NCBI RefSeq assembly: GCF_900141635.1
Contig: NZ_FSRH01000009.1
Span: 62,001 to 126,000 of the forward strand
From: Peptoclostridium litorale DSM 5388
GTDB taxonomy: Bacteria > Bacillota > Clostridia > Peptostreptococcales > Peptostreptococcaceae
DNA: 64,000 bases
Direction of reading: 5' to 3'
Numbering within the stretch: the stretch's first letter is position 1; every line of letters begins with the position of its first letter. Positions 55,393-63,590 of this stretch are shown here, in pieces. The position numbers and the translations under genes are program-made. Below the pieces are notes generated by a model. That model saw only the letters and a list, made by a program, of their open reading frames with translations. It had not been told where the DNA came from and ran no database searches.

Positions 55393-56112
55393 TTATATAT
55401 CTCCCTCAAGTCCAAAAAGCATTCTCGAAACCCATATGGCCTCTTGTGCCTCAAGGCAAAATATCTGGTCATTTGGAACTCCCATTTCAGCAATCCACTG
55501 GTCATAATGTTCCTTCTTACAGAAGAAATTCATTATGTTTCAGCAACTGCCCGACCAGTTTTGATTCTTGTTGAGGTCCACATGGAGTACATGTGCGTCT
55601 TCCGGCAGAAGATTCACTATCTCCCCGTTACTTATCTCGACTCTCACCTGCTCGCCGCACTGACTGCAGCTTGATGTAAGCTTTATGTCCTGCCTGAATG
55701 TAAATGCGCATCCCATCCCGTCAACTGCACACATGGCGCTGAATTCCCTGCCGTCTGCAAGTTCTATATGATGGTTTGTAGGAAATCCTGAAACGGGATA
55801 TATGAAATTTATGTTCTGATTTTCATCTGAAACTGCTGCATTTTTTGCTGCAAGACTGTCTATTGTTTCCCTTATCATGCCCTCAGTCATATTGAGGCTC
55901 TTTTGCATGGCTTCAGGTATGACAGCAAAGTTAAACGGCATGCCGTTTTCTATTATCCTGTCCATTATATAGAATCTCACCTTTTTTTCATCCGAGTCAA
56001 GCCTTGAATCTATACTGTCTATTATAAGTCTTTCAGGCTTATAATACCTAAAGTCCATTCCATTTACGTATTCCTTGACCCTTGACGCTGGTTCATAATT
56101 AAACCTTTTCAT
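55393..56112 (-). CDS. saoL: MerB-like organomercurial-lyase-family selenoprotein (SaoL)
   Basis: A normal caller would stop at UGA 55540-55542, but reading through gives 239 residues with Sec191 in SGSCUNIMNFFC. MerB has catalytic Cys96, Asp99 and Cys159; here Cys128 and Asp131 (AMCAVDGMG) and Cys190 align to them, so Sec191 falls on the residue after the third catalytic Cys. A further SCSQC pair (149-152) is present. The sequence after the UGA matches MerB (NFFCKKEHYDQW; EAIWVSRMLFG), proving read-through. A hairpin follows the UGA. ATG 56112 has GGAGAGG nine bases before. Likely cleaves a metal-carbon bond; substrate inferred. Confidence 0.88.
55503..55542 (-). promoter_or_regulatory. Sec UGA and bacterial SECIS hairpin of saoL
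   Basis: UGA at 55540-55542. Outer stem CATAATG/CATTATG and inner TTCTTC/GAAGGAA (one bulged G) close a TGTAA loop containing G, 18 bases after the UGA. Bacterial SECIS elements need a G-containing small loop at about 16-37 bases, so this fits. Confidence 0.8.
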
Positions 56113-56140
56113 ATATAAAATCCTCTCCATTTGCTTAAAA

Positions 56141-56896
56141 TCATTCTCCATCAAGCGCCCTTTTGAGAACCGCTGTGAGTTCGTCCTTGTACTTGGCGTA
56201 TATTCCACTTTTTCTGTCCCTCGGCCTTTCCATTTCAATGCTCATGTCAGAAAGTATCTTTCCCCTGTTTCTCGACATCACTATTACCCTGTCGCTCATG
56301 TACACAGCCTCGTCAACATCGTGAGTAACCATGACGGCGGTTATGTTCGCCTTCATAACAAGGCTTTCAAGCTCCTCTTGGAGCAGCTGCCTCATCTGGA
56401 AATCCACGGCCCCAAGGGGCTCGTCCATGAGAAGCACCTGAGGCTTGCATGCAAGAGCCCTTATAACAGCCGCCCTTTGCTTCATGCCGCCAGACATCTG
56501 ATGAGGATATAGCTTTTCATTTCCTTCAAGCTGAGCCATCCTGAGAAGCTCAAGCATCCTTTCCTCTCTTTGAGCCTTTGGCACACCCTGCTGCTTCATG
56601 GGAAACATTATGTTGTGCCTTAGGTTCATCCATGGAAAAAGGGCATAGTTTTGGAACACAAAGCCCCTATCGGGGCCGGGCTTTGCAACCTTTTTTCCTT
56701 CAAGCAGTATCTCCCCGGAATCGGCCTTTTGGAAACCCGCCATTATTGTAAGCAGCGTAGTCTTTCCGCATCCTGATGGTCCCAGAAGGGATATGAACTG
56801 TCCTTTTTCAACTTTAAAATCTATATTGCCGAGCACCTTGTTTTCCTCTTTGTTGTTTATAAATGTCTTGTCTATATTTCTTACCTCAAGATTCAT
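56141..56896 (-). CDS. saoA: NitT/TauT-type ABC transporter ATPase (SaoA)
   Basis: 251 residues: Walker [14 protein letters not shown], signature MSGGMKQRAAVIRAL, Walker B VLLMDEPLGAVDFQ and switch VMVTHDVDEAVY are intact. The family resembles the ATPases of nitrate/taurine/sulfonate importers. It contains only one cysteine pair-free region and no UGA. Start overlaps the saoP stop (TAATG) by one base, so the two are coupled. Confidence 0.93.
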   Translation of the reverse strand: MNLEVRNIDKTFINNKEENKVLGNIDFKVEKGQFISLLGPSGCGKTTLLTIMAGFQKADSGEILLEGKKVAKPGPDRGFVFQNYALFPWMNLRHNIMFPMKQQGVPKAQREERMLELLRMAQLEGNEKLYPHQMSGGMKQRAAVIRALACKPQVLLMDEPLGAVDFQMRQLLQEELESLVMKANITAVMVTHDVDEAVYMSDRVIVMSRNRGKILSDMSIEMERPRDRKSGIYAKYKDELTAVLKRALDGE

Positions 56897-57714
56897 TATT
56901 CAACATACCTCCATTTGGTAAGAGCTTTATTCATGTACTGTATCATCCTGTCTATTCCAAATCCTACAAAAGCTGCAAAGAACATGAGGGCCACAAGAGT
57001 TTCAGTTTGCATTCTTGTTTGCGCCTCAACCATGGAGTAACCGAGACCGGCACTCGTAGCTATGAACTCCGCTCAGATAACGCTCATCCATCCCGCACTT
57101 ATCGCTATTCTTGCAGATGTCAGTATATCCGGAAGCGCCCCTGGAAGGATTACATTGAAAAATATGCTCAGCCTTCCCGCCCCCATGCTTCTTGCGGCGT
57201 TGAAATAGTCCTTTGATATCCCCCTTACCCCCTGTATTGTATTTAGTATTACAGGAAATATCCCAGAAAACGCTATGAGAAATATTGTAGGGCCGTCACC
57301 TATGCCGAACCACACTATTGTAAGAGGCACCCATGCCATTATGGGCACCTGCCTTATGGAGTCTATGAAGCCTCCCATAAGCTTGTCCGCAAGCTTTGAA
57401 AATCCCATTAAAAATCCTAACGGAAGCCCAAATGCAAGCGCATATAAAAATCCCTTTAAAACCCTTTGAAGGGTTATGAGTATATTTTTGACAGTTTCAG
57501 CATCTGTCACACAGTGTACAAACGCCTTAGCTGTTACAAGGGGGTAGGGCAAAAGCAGCTGGTTGTCTATTTTCATAGCGGCGGCCTGCCATGCCCCTAT
57601 CATTATCGCAGCCACCAATACCTTGTAGAGGTTTTCCACTGCGTCCTGTTTTGTAACATTTTTATATTTCAACACTCCACTGTATATGGAAGCTCTATTT
57701 TCAGCTTTTTCCAA
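56896..57714 (-). CDS. saoP: ABC transporter permease with selenocysteine in a membrane segment (SaoP)
   Basis: The TTG start at 57714 follows GGGAGG; the frame reads through UGA 57073-57075 to a TAA at 56896, giving 272 residues with Sec214 in GWMSVIUAEFIATSAG. After the UGA the homology to SsuC/TauC-type permeases continues (AEFI-x2-SAGLGYSMV), and the stop would remove the final membrane segment. In relatives this position is usually Ala or Val or Cys. EAA loop NAARSMGAGRLSIFF is present upstream. A hairpin follows the UGA. Likely imports or moves a thiophilic substrate. Confidence 0.88.
57034..57075 (-). promoter_or_regulatory. Sec UGA and bacterial SECIS hairpin of saoP
   Basis: UGA at 57073-57075. 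Outer stem GGAGT/ACTCC and inner CGAG/CTCG close a TGCCGGT loop, 20 bases after the UGA. Weaker than the saoB and saoL hairpins but consistent in distance and G content. Confidence 0.65.
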
Positions 57715-57751
57715 AACACCAACCTCCCTATTCGCATGTTTTGCAGCGCTC

Positions 57752-58882
57752 TTATGCATCAATCTCCATCGCCTTGGCCTTCCAGTCGTCGTAGCTCATT
57801 CCCACAGGATATATTTCATCGACATCGTTTTTAATGAACTCGTCGAAATCTTTTGCTCCGGATTCAGCCAATATGTTCTTTTTAACGACATCATCATATT
57901 CAGGAAGCTCGTCTACGAGGTCATATTTCTTATAACCTTCCATTGCATGTGCATACTGCGTATCGTCTATTTTCCAAGTAAGGGTCCTGCCTTCGGCAAC
58001 AGTCTTTTTGTATATTGTCATCATTGCAACCTCTTCAGGAACATTGTAGTAGTCTGCAAATATCTTCGCCGCCTTCACTGGATGAGTATATATGTACTCG
58101 ATTGATTTCGTATGTGCAAGAACCATCTTCCTTGCAATATCCGGATGTTCTTTTTCAAAATTGCTGTTCATTGCAAATGCACAGCAGACCCCCATTGCAC
58201 CATCCATTTCCATGTATGTAGACATTATCTTTCCGGTTCCCTCGTATTCCGCCATGGACCCCCATGGATCGCAGCAGGTATACGCCTTTATATTGCCCGA
58301 CTTTAGCGCAAGGTATTTGTCTGCATCAGATCCAAATGAAAGGCATTCGTAATTGCTTGGATCAGATGGAAGTCCCGTATCCTGAGAATATCCGCAAACC
58401 CATGACTCACTCTTCAGCGGGTCAGACCCTATCGCCACAGGCTGTCCAAGCAGGTCTTCAGGTTTTTCAATGTCATTTGAAACCACAAGATACATCGAAC
58501 CTCCTATATGATTTGTTGCTGCCACCATTATAGGAGACCCCTTAGGCCTTGCCGCCATAAGCCCTCTTGTTCCTATGTATCCAACATCCATTTGCCCTGC
58601 CGCCATGGCCTGAGGAACCTTTCCGTTTCCAGATATCTTAACGTCCAGCCCAAGCTCCTTGAATATGCCTGCCGCCTCCCCCACGCAGGCCGGAACCATG
58701 TGGTCGCAGTTGTAATATCCCAGATTCACAGTATATGCTTCAAGTTGCTGTGATGCCTGATTTGCAACACTTGATTCCTCAGTCCCTTTTGAACATCCAA
58801 CCGCAGACGTCGCAAGCAGCGAGGCCATAATAAGCATGCATGCAAGTTTTTTCATTTTTCTATGCTGATTAAAAAATTTCAT
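57752..58882 (-). CDS. saoX: ABC transporter substrate-binding lipoprotein, copy 1 (SaoX)
   Basis: 376 residues. Lipobox SAVGC with acylated Cys30, then a NitT/TauT-type periplasmic-binding fold. Conserved cysteine motifs: YNCDHM (Cys59), YECLSFGSD, TCCDPWGS and GVCCAF. These are shared with the other copy at 60098, while overall identity is moderate. ATG 58882 follows GGAGGAACAGTC. No in-frame UGA. Confidence 0.88.
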   Translation of the reverse strand: MKFFNQHRKMKKLACMLIMASLLATSAVGCSKGTEESSVANQASQQLEAYTVNLGYYNCDHMVPACVGEAAGIFKELGLDVKISGNGKVPQAMAAGQMDVGYIGTRGLMAARPKGSPIMVAATNHIGGSMYLVVSNDIEKPEDLLGQPVAIGSDPLKSESWVCGYSQDTGLPSDPSNYECLSFGSDADKYLALKSGNIKAYTCCDPWGSMAEYEGTGKIMSTYMEMDGAMGVCCAFAMNSNFEKEHPDIARKMVLAHTKSIEYIYTHPVKAAKIFADYYNVPEEVAMMTIYKKTVAEGRTLTWKIDDTQYAHAMEGYKKYDLVDELPEYDDVVKKNILAESGAKDFDEFIKNDVDEIYPVGMSYDDWKAKAMEIDA

Positions 58883-59128
58883 GACTGTTCCTCCATTTTC
58901 TCCCTTGTTATAAAACCCCTACAAAATTAGAACTTAGCCTATATACCTTCAGCCAAGCTTGTCAACATGAATAATTATTTGCAAAACCCCTTCAAAATCA
59001 TTTTCAATTAGAAGCTTTTTTCTTATTTAGTATTTTTTTTCAAATGTCACAGCATTAATTTTATATCTAAACAATTATTTTGTAAAATTTGTATTTTTAA
59101 TGCATATATATGCTTTTATAATTTTTTT
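58883..59128. other. Gap between saoB and saoX copy 1
   Basis: AT-rich, no gene seen, no clear hairpin. May hold a secondary promoter. Confidence 0.3.
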
Positions 59129-59929
59129 TTATGGCTCTATCTGCACAAACTCTATATTTGCCTGTTTTATAAATTCATAGTCCTTATCAGAAAGTGCTGC
59201 TCCCTTATAATCTTCAAAAGCCCTTTTGAATGTCTTTGGTTTTGCAAGTTCATTTACAGACTCGTTGTAAAGCTCTACAAATCCCTTGAAATCCTCCCTT
59301 TCAATAAACGATTTGCTCGCTACGATAACATGCGTTACTATAGGATTCTCAAGCTTTGCATTATTCTTTTTTCCTGAAAGTGAAAGCCCCGTGGTAATGT
59401 CTAAAAGCACAGTGTCAACCATGCCATTTTCAAGGGAATACGGCAATGCATGCATTATGAGGGCTTTTTTTTCTACCGCTTCAGGATAGAGTTTATCTAC
59501 CATGCTTTGTATATGCGGCCTATTTTGAGCGTATCCGACCCTTCTTGCGGGCATGCCCGTCTTTGAAACTATTATGCTTGAATTTTGGATGCAGCTTCCT
59601 ACAAGTACATATTCGTCAGTCGACTTTAAAAATTCTACCGCCGAGTCCGGACATATTATTGCCATGTCCACAGAATCCGAGCTCAATGCCCATTGAGCCG
59701 ATGGACTTCAGCAGTCCCCAAGTATGTATGATTCAACGTCTAGGTTTTTTATATTCCCGCTCTTGTCCTTGTTTCTTATCATATAGTCAAGCAACATCCC
59801 CGAGCTATCATTTGATGCCGCTATCCTGACATTGGCGCTTAGCCTCTGCTCTTTGGGCAGCAAAAAAAACACCGCAAATACAAAAAATACCGCGGCTGTT
59901 GAAATCAATATCTTTTTAATATGTTCCAT
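59129..59929 (-). CDS. saoB: Substrate-binding-like selenoprotein with Cys-Sec pair (SaoB)
   Basis: A normal caller would split this at UGA 59708-59710 into a 73-residue and a 185-residue piece. Reading through gives 266 residues with adjacent Cys73-Sec74 in ILGDCUSPSAQWALSSD. The N-terminus has an uncleaved-type hydrophobic anchor (about 7-25) instead of a lipobox. The rest resembles a periplasmic-binding-protein lobe (MAIICPDSAVEFL; IIVSKTGMPARRVGY). A very stable hairpin follows the UGA. ATG 59929 has GGAGGTGACTT before it. Confidence 0.88.
59666..59710 (-). promoter_or_regulatory. Sec UGA and bacterial SECIS hairpin of saoB
   Basis: UGA at 59708-59710. Core GCTCAAT/ATTGAGC (7 bp, perfect) closes GGGC at 16 bases after the UGA; GTCCA/TGGAC closes the outer stem. 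The best of the four SECIS candidates. Confidence 0.88.
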
Positions 59930-60031
59930 AAGTCACCTCCTGGTCCTCACGTAAAATATTGGCTGCTGTAACTAAATACTGACTGCGCAGTTAAATTAAA
60001 ATCTGTTAAACTCTTTTAAAAACGCCGAGAA

Positions 60032-60061
60032 GCCGGATTCAAATCTGAACCCGGCCTTTTT
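60032..60061. terminator. Internal hairpin between saoX copy 2 and saoB
   Basis: GCCGGATTCA pairs with TGAACCCGGC (one mismatch) around AATC. T-run on the plus strand is immediate; on the transcribed minus strand TTTTT comes 9 bases later, so partial attenuation is possible. Confidence 0.5.
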
Positions 60062-60097
60062 GCCCTATAAATATGCTATTGTTTTTCCAAAACCATA

Positions 60098-61210
60098 TTA
60101 TTTCTTGTCCAGTTCTTGAACTTTTGCCTTCCAGTCTTCATAGCTCATTCCAACCGGGAATACAGGGTCAACCTTTTCCTTTATGAATGTGTCAAAATCA
60201 TCTGCTCCTGAAGCCTCAAGGAAAGAAGTGTCAACAACCGTGTCGTATGTAACTGACTCGTCAATAAATCCATGCTCTTTTTTCCAGTCTATCTCACGAT
60301 TTATTTCGTCTGGGTTTACAACCCAAGTAAGAGTTCTGCCCTCTTTTACAGTCTTCTTGTAAAGAGTCATAAGCGCAACCTCTTCAGGCACATTGTAGTT
60401 TGCGGCAAATATTCTTGCCGACTCAGCAGGGTTTGTGTATATGAACTCCATAGCCTTGGTGTGGGCAAGCACAAGCTTTTTAGAAAGCTCCGGATGCTCT
60501 CTTGTAAAGTTCTTGTTCAGTGAGAATGTACAGCAAACTCCCCACTCTCCTTCAAGAAGAGAGTTAACCGCAAGTATCTTTCCAGTTCCCTCGTATTCAG
60601 CCATTGAACCCCACGGATCACATGCTGTATACCCGTCTATTTGTCCGCTCTTGAGCGCAAGGTATTTGTCAGAGTCAGAACCGAATCCTACACACTCATA
60701 GTTAGAGCCTTCAACAGGTATGTCCATTTCCTTCGCAAACTGTATCCAAGCCTCAGAGTTTTTCTCAGGCTCGTTTCCTATTCCAAGCTTTTTGCCAATA
60801 AGGTCTTGCGGACTGTTTATGTCGTTCGAAACTACAAGGTAGTAAGCCCCTCCCTTGTGGTTGTTTGCTCCTATGACTATCGGCGCTCCCTTTGCAGCCG
60901 AACTCATAAGTCCGTTTACGCCTATGTATCCCGCATCCATCTGTCCTGCGGCCATCGCCTGAGGAACCTTTCCGTTTCCAGTAACCTCGACGTTAAGTCC
61001 GAGCTCTTCAAATATTCCGGCATCCTTAGCTATCGGAGCCGCAGTCATGTGATCGCAGTTGTAGTAACCCATCTTTATCACATAGTCATCAACTGCCTTT
61101 GTCGCCTGCTCTTCCGATGGAGCATCATCAGTGTTTCCGCATCCTGAAAGCAGTGAAGCCGATACGATACACATAGACATTATAAGTGCCAGTTTTTTAG
61201 GTAGTTTCAT
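60098..61210 (-). CDS. saoX: ABC transporter substrate-binding lipoprotein, copy 2 (SaoX)
   Basis: 370 residues. Lipobox LLSGC (Cys24), then YNCDHM (Cys52), YECVGFGSD, ACDPWGSM and GVCCTF. Clearly paralogous to the copy at 57752 and keeping the same cysteine motifs, although TCCDPW has become TACDPW here. ATG 61210 follows AGGAGGAGAGAAC. The two copies may bind different forms of the substrate or work with different partners. Confidence 0.88.
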   Translation of the reverse strand: MKLPKKLALIMSMCIVSASLLSGCGNTDDAPSEEQATKAVDDYVIKMGYYNCDHMTAAPIAKDAGIFEELGLNVEVTGNGKVPQAMAAGQMDAGYIGVNGLMSSAAKGAPIVIGANNHKGGAYYLVVSNDINSPQDLIGKKLGIGNEPEKNSEAWIQFAKEMDIPVEGSNYECVGFGSDSDKYLALKSGQIDGYTACDPWGSMAEYEGTGKILAVNSLLEGEWGVCCTFSLNKNFTREHPELSKKLVLAHTKAMEFIYTNPAESARIFAANYNVPEEVALMTLYKKTVKEGRTLTWVVNPDEINREIDWKKEHGFIDESVTYDTVVDTSFLEASGADDFDTFIKEKVDPVFPVGMSYEDWKAKVQELDKK

Positions 61211-61580
61211 GTTCTCTCCTCCTGTTTTGATGATTCCAAAATTTGTCGCACTGAAAATGCACTGCATGGCGCATATTCCAAAATATACAACAATTCCCTA
61301 ATGAATATATCACCGCACTGAGCTTAATGACAAGTTTTTTCACATTGGTATTAAACATTTCAATGGATAATGATTCTCCATTAATTGCATCTATATTTAC
61401 GCTTTTGCATATCATATATGCATCTCTTGTACATGCCCTAGTTATCAGCCCTGACCTGTTTCGCGGCACGCATTCCTCTTTGCAACCAACAAGCCCCCGC
61501 ATTCCGGTTTGAAAAAATCCGTTACGCAGGGGCCTTATACTTGTCATGTGTATATTTTGTTTTGCGGATTATGGACTGCG
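61211..61580. other. Gap between saoC and saoX copy 2, with hairpin
   Basis: No gene seen. A long imperfect stem AAGGCCCCTGCG/GCGGGGGCTT with a T-rich loop lies at 61488-61535 but without a T-run after it. Large for an operon gap, so a second promoter here is possible. Confidence 0.4.
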
Positions 61581-62042
61581 CTAACAGCAGTCCTCCATGT
61601 CTTGGCCGAAAAGGTTTATAATTTCCATCTGCTGGAATCTGAATATGGCATAGCCCACGTTCCCGTGTTTCGAGCCCGAGACTATGAATTCAATCTCGTC
61701 CTTGTCGTCTATGTTCTTGAACTTTATTATCTGGTCCTCAGCCGGAGCCGGAACTTCATTCGATATGGAATACTCGTCTCCTCCGACTACTACCTTCATT
61801 CCATTTTTGCCTTTTTCTATGTTGTATATGACCACAAGGTCTTTTGCCCCGTCGTTTGTGACGTCTTCATACCCGCATTTTATGACCGCGTTTTCAGGGT
61901 ATTTTTTTTGAAAGTGGACAAAAAGCTCGTTGTCCCGCTCAACACCCATGTCCACATTTTTGCGCTCTTCCTGCGAGCAGCCCATAAGCGTCACGCACAT
62001 AAAAATCAAAATCATATAGAGTATAGACTTTCTCTTAGTCAT
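61581..62042 (-). CDS. saoC: Small lipoprotein ending in Cys-Cys (SaoC)
   Basis: 153 residues from ATG 62042. Lipobox TLMGC (acyl Cys22). The C-terminal end is FGQDMEDCC followed directly by TAG, so the last two residues are Cys152-Cys153. Apart from the lipid Cys there are few others, so the tail looks like a designed soft-metal or thiol-exchange handle. Middle resembles no catalytic fold I know. This is the Cys-Cys-COOH type of protein I remember named SaoC. Confidence 0.8.
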   Translation of the reverse strand: MTKRKSILYMILIFMCVTLMGCSQEERKNVDMGVERDNELFVHFQKKYPENAVIKCGYEDVTNDGAKDLVVIYNIEKGKNGMKVVVGGDEYSISNEVPAPAEDQIIKFKNIDDKDEIEFIVSGSKHGNVGYAIFRFQQMEIINLFGQDMEDCC

Positions 62043-62063
62043 ATCAATACCTCGCAAAATTAT

Positions 62064-63173
62064 TTAAGCCGCCTTTTTCCTGTTTTTTTCCGATATCATA
62101 CGTTTGAATTTGTCCACATTGGGCTTCATGGCTTTTAAGAAGAATAGGAATATTATGAATGAGCATATGTATTTCACAGGCTCAGGCGATGCAAGTATAA
62201 GCTTGTTCGCGGCGTTTATAGTGCTTGTTGTCCTGTCAAAATTGATTACCGGCTCAAACCCGGGCATTAGGAGCTTGTTTGTCATGTATCCGAATCCAAG
62301 AGACGTCATAACGACAACAGAACTATATATTATCACAGTCCTTTTTCCCATTATCTTGTACATGCTTATAAGTTCGGGGAGATTTGTAGCCGCTCCCGCC
62401 ATCAGGAATGTTACGGCCACTCCAGGTGCCGCCCCGCTTGCTATGAGTGCCGCTATGAACGGTATATGCCCTACGGCGCAGACATACATTATTGCGGCAA
62501 GCACTGCTATGCTACCAAGGGAGATCAGGTCCGGGTCCCCGAGATATCCCTGTATATAGCTTTGAGGGATTGCCGTGAGCATGAATCCCGCAAGCAGCAT
62601 TCCGGGTATTACGTATTTGCTGACTGTGACAGAAAGGTCTCCGTAAGACCACTTCAAGCCTTCCTTAATCTTTTGGGAAAGGCTTCTTTTCTCGCCTTCC
62701 TCAAGTTCTATCATCCTCGCCTGTATGTGTTCTTCCACTCCAGGAGCCTTTATCTCAGGCCCTCCGAATACATTCCCTATTATACCTATTACAAGCGGTA
62801 CCACAAATCCGGCTATGAGGTATATTGTAGCAACCTTGCTTCCCAAAAGCCCAAAGCTCAGTATTACGGCTATGGGGTTTATTATGGGAGTCGCCGTCAT
62901 GAACGCAAGCACAGGCCCCAGATAAGCCCCCGAATAGTAAAGGCTTATCCCAAGCGGAATTGTGCCGCAGCTGCATATGGGAAGCAGCATTCCCGATACG
63001 GTGCTCTTTAATATTGAAGACACCTTTTTGTTTCCAAGCATCTTCTGGAACCTGTCTGGTGAGAGTACCTCGTGAAGCACTCCTGCAAGTATGTAGCTCA
63101 TGACTATCCAGGGGGAAGCCCCATTTAGTATGCTCAGCCCAGACATTATGGTCTTTTTAATAAAAATCAGCAT
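62064..63173 (-). CDS. saoE: DUF318-family permease with CSCG motif (SaoE)
   Basis: 369 residues, 8-9 membrane segments. CSCG (Cys67, Cys69) is in PICSCGTIPL at a membrane border; a second conserved segment is YVCAVGHIPFIAALIASG. Same family as the ArsP-like protein at 9591. An extra charged cytoplasmic loop (about 145-185) is present. Starts 7 bases before the saoT stop. Likely exports the processed thiophilic species; direction inferred from the family. Confidence 0.87.
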   Translation of the reverse strand: MLIFIKKTIMSGLSILNGASPWIVMSYILAGVLHEVLSPDRFQKMLGNKKVSSILKSTVSGMLLPICSCGTIPLGISLYYSGAYLGPVLAFMTATPIINPIAVILSFGLLGSKVATIYLIAGFVVPLVIGIIGNVFGGPEIKAPGVEEHIQARMIELEEGEKRSLSQKIKEGLKWSYGDLSVTVSKYVIPGMLLAGFMLTAIPQSYIQGYLGDPDLISLGSIAVLAAIMYVCAVGHIPFIAALIASGAAPGVAVTFLMAGAATNLPELISMYKIMGKRTVIIYSSVVVMTSLGFGYMTNKLLMPGFEPVINFDRTTSTINAANKLILASPEPVKYICSFIIFLFFLKAMKPNVDKFKRMISEKNRKKAA

Positions 63174-63424
63174 TCGTTCACCGCCTCTTCCACGGCTTTG
63201 GTTATACTAGCCTCAGAAAGGTTTTGAACCTTCGTCCTTTCATTTATTACTATCATGCTCCTTGTAACCATTCCGTATTTTTTGATGTATCCAAAATCCT
63301 TGCCGGCCCTGTATATTACAACTTCAACTTTTCCAGGGTACTTGATTTCCAGGTCTTCAACGAAGCCTCCGAAATGGTCGCATCATGCGCATGTATTTAT
63401 GAATTCAACCAGCACTTTTTCCAC
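63167..63424 (-). CDS. saoT: Thioredoxin-like selenoprotein with CxUC motif (SaoT)
   Basis: A gene missed by ordinary calling because its UGA lies at codon 14. GTG 63424 follows GGAGGG at six bases; reading through gives 85 residues with Cys12-Ala-Sec14-Cys15 in FINTCAUCDHFGGF. The rest has a thioredoxin-like beta-alpha pattern: KVEVVIYRAGKDFGYI, KYGMVTRSMIVIN (cis-Pro position replaced by Thr-Arg), SITKAVEEAV. The final TGA follows a Cys codon and is taken as a true stop. An in-frame ATG at 63466 exists but lacks a ribosome site. Overlaps saoE by 7 bases. Confidence 0.85.
63351..63385 (-). promoter_or_regulatory. Sec UGA and bacterial SECIS hairpin of saoT
   Basis: UGA at 63383-63385. AGGCTTC pairs with GAAGACCT (one bulged A) around a GTT loop, 21 bases after the UGA. 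Small but correctly placed. Confidence 0.7.
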
Positions 63425-63590
63425 GTATAACCCTCCAATCGTCAATATGATAAGTTTTTTCAACATGTTCAGGTGTATTTTCCTTCCCCATGAATGGTAA
63501 CACTTACACATGCATATTGACAATAGATTGCAGCTTCACATAAATTATTTTTATAACAGTACAATCATCGATTGATTTTGTATATGATGT
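63425..63590 (-). promoter_or_regulatory. Probable promoter region of the sao cluster
   Basis: On the minus strand TTGTCA (near 63521) is followed after 18 bases by an extended -10-like TGTTACCAT. The match is weak (4 of 6). No MerR- or ArsR-type operator was recognised. Confidence 0.35.

Noticed and set aside
61488-61535. Strong hairpin between saoC and saoX as terminator
   Set aside because: No T-run follows on the transcribed strand, so I record it only as structure in the gap.
63167-63169. Second UGA in saoT, directly after a Cys codon, read as a possible Cys-Sec end
   Set aside because: The frame beyond it runs only a few codons to TAA, with no SECIS-like hairpin and no homology, and saoE starts inside. 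It is taken as the real stop.
63424-63466. Upstream ATG start for saoT giving a hydrophobic N-terminal extension
   Set aside because: It is in frame, but no ribosome site precedes it, whereas GTG 63424 has GGAGGG at good spacing.
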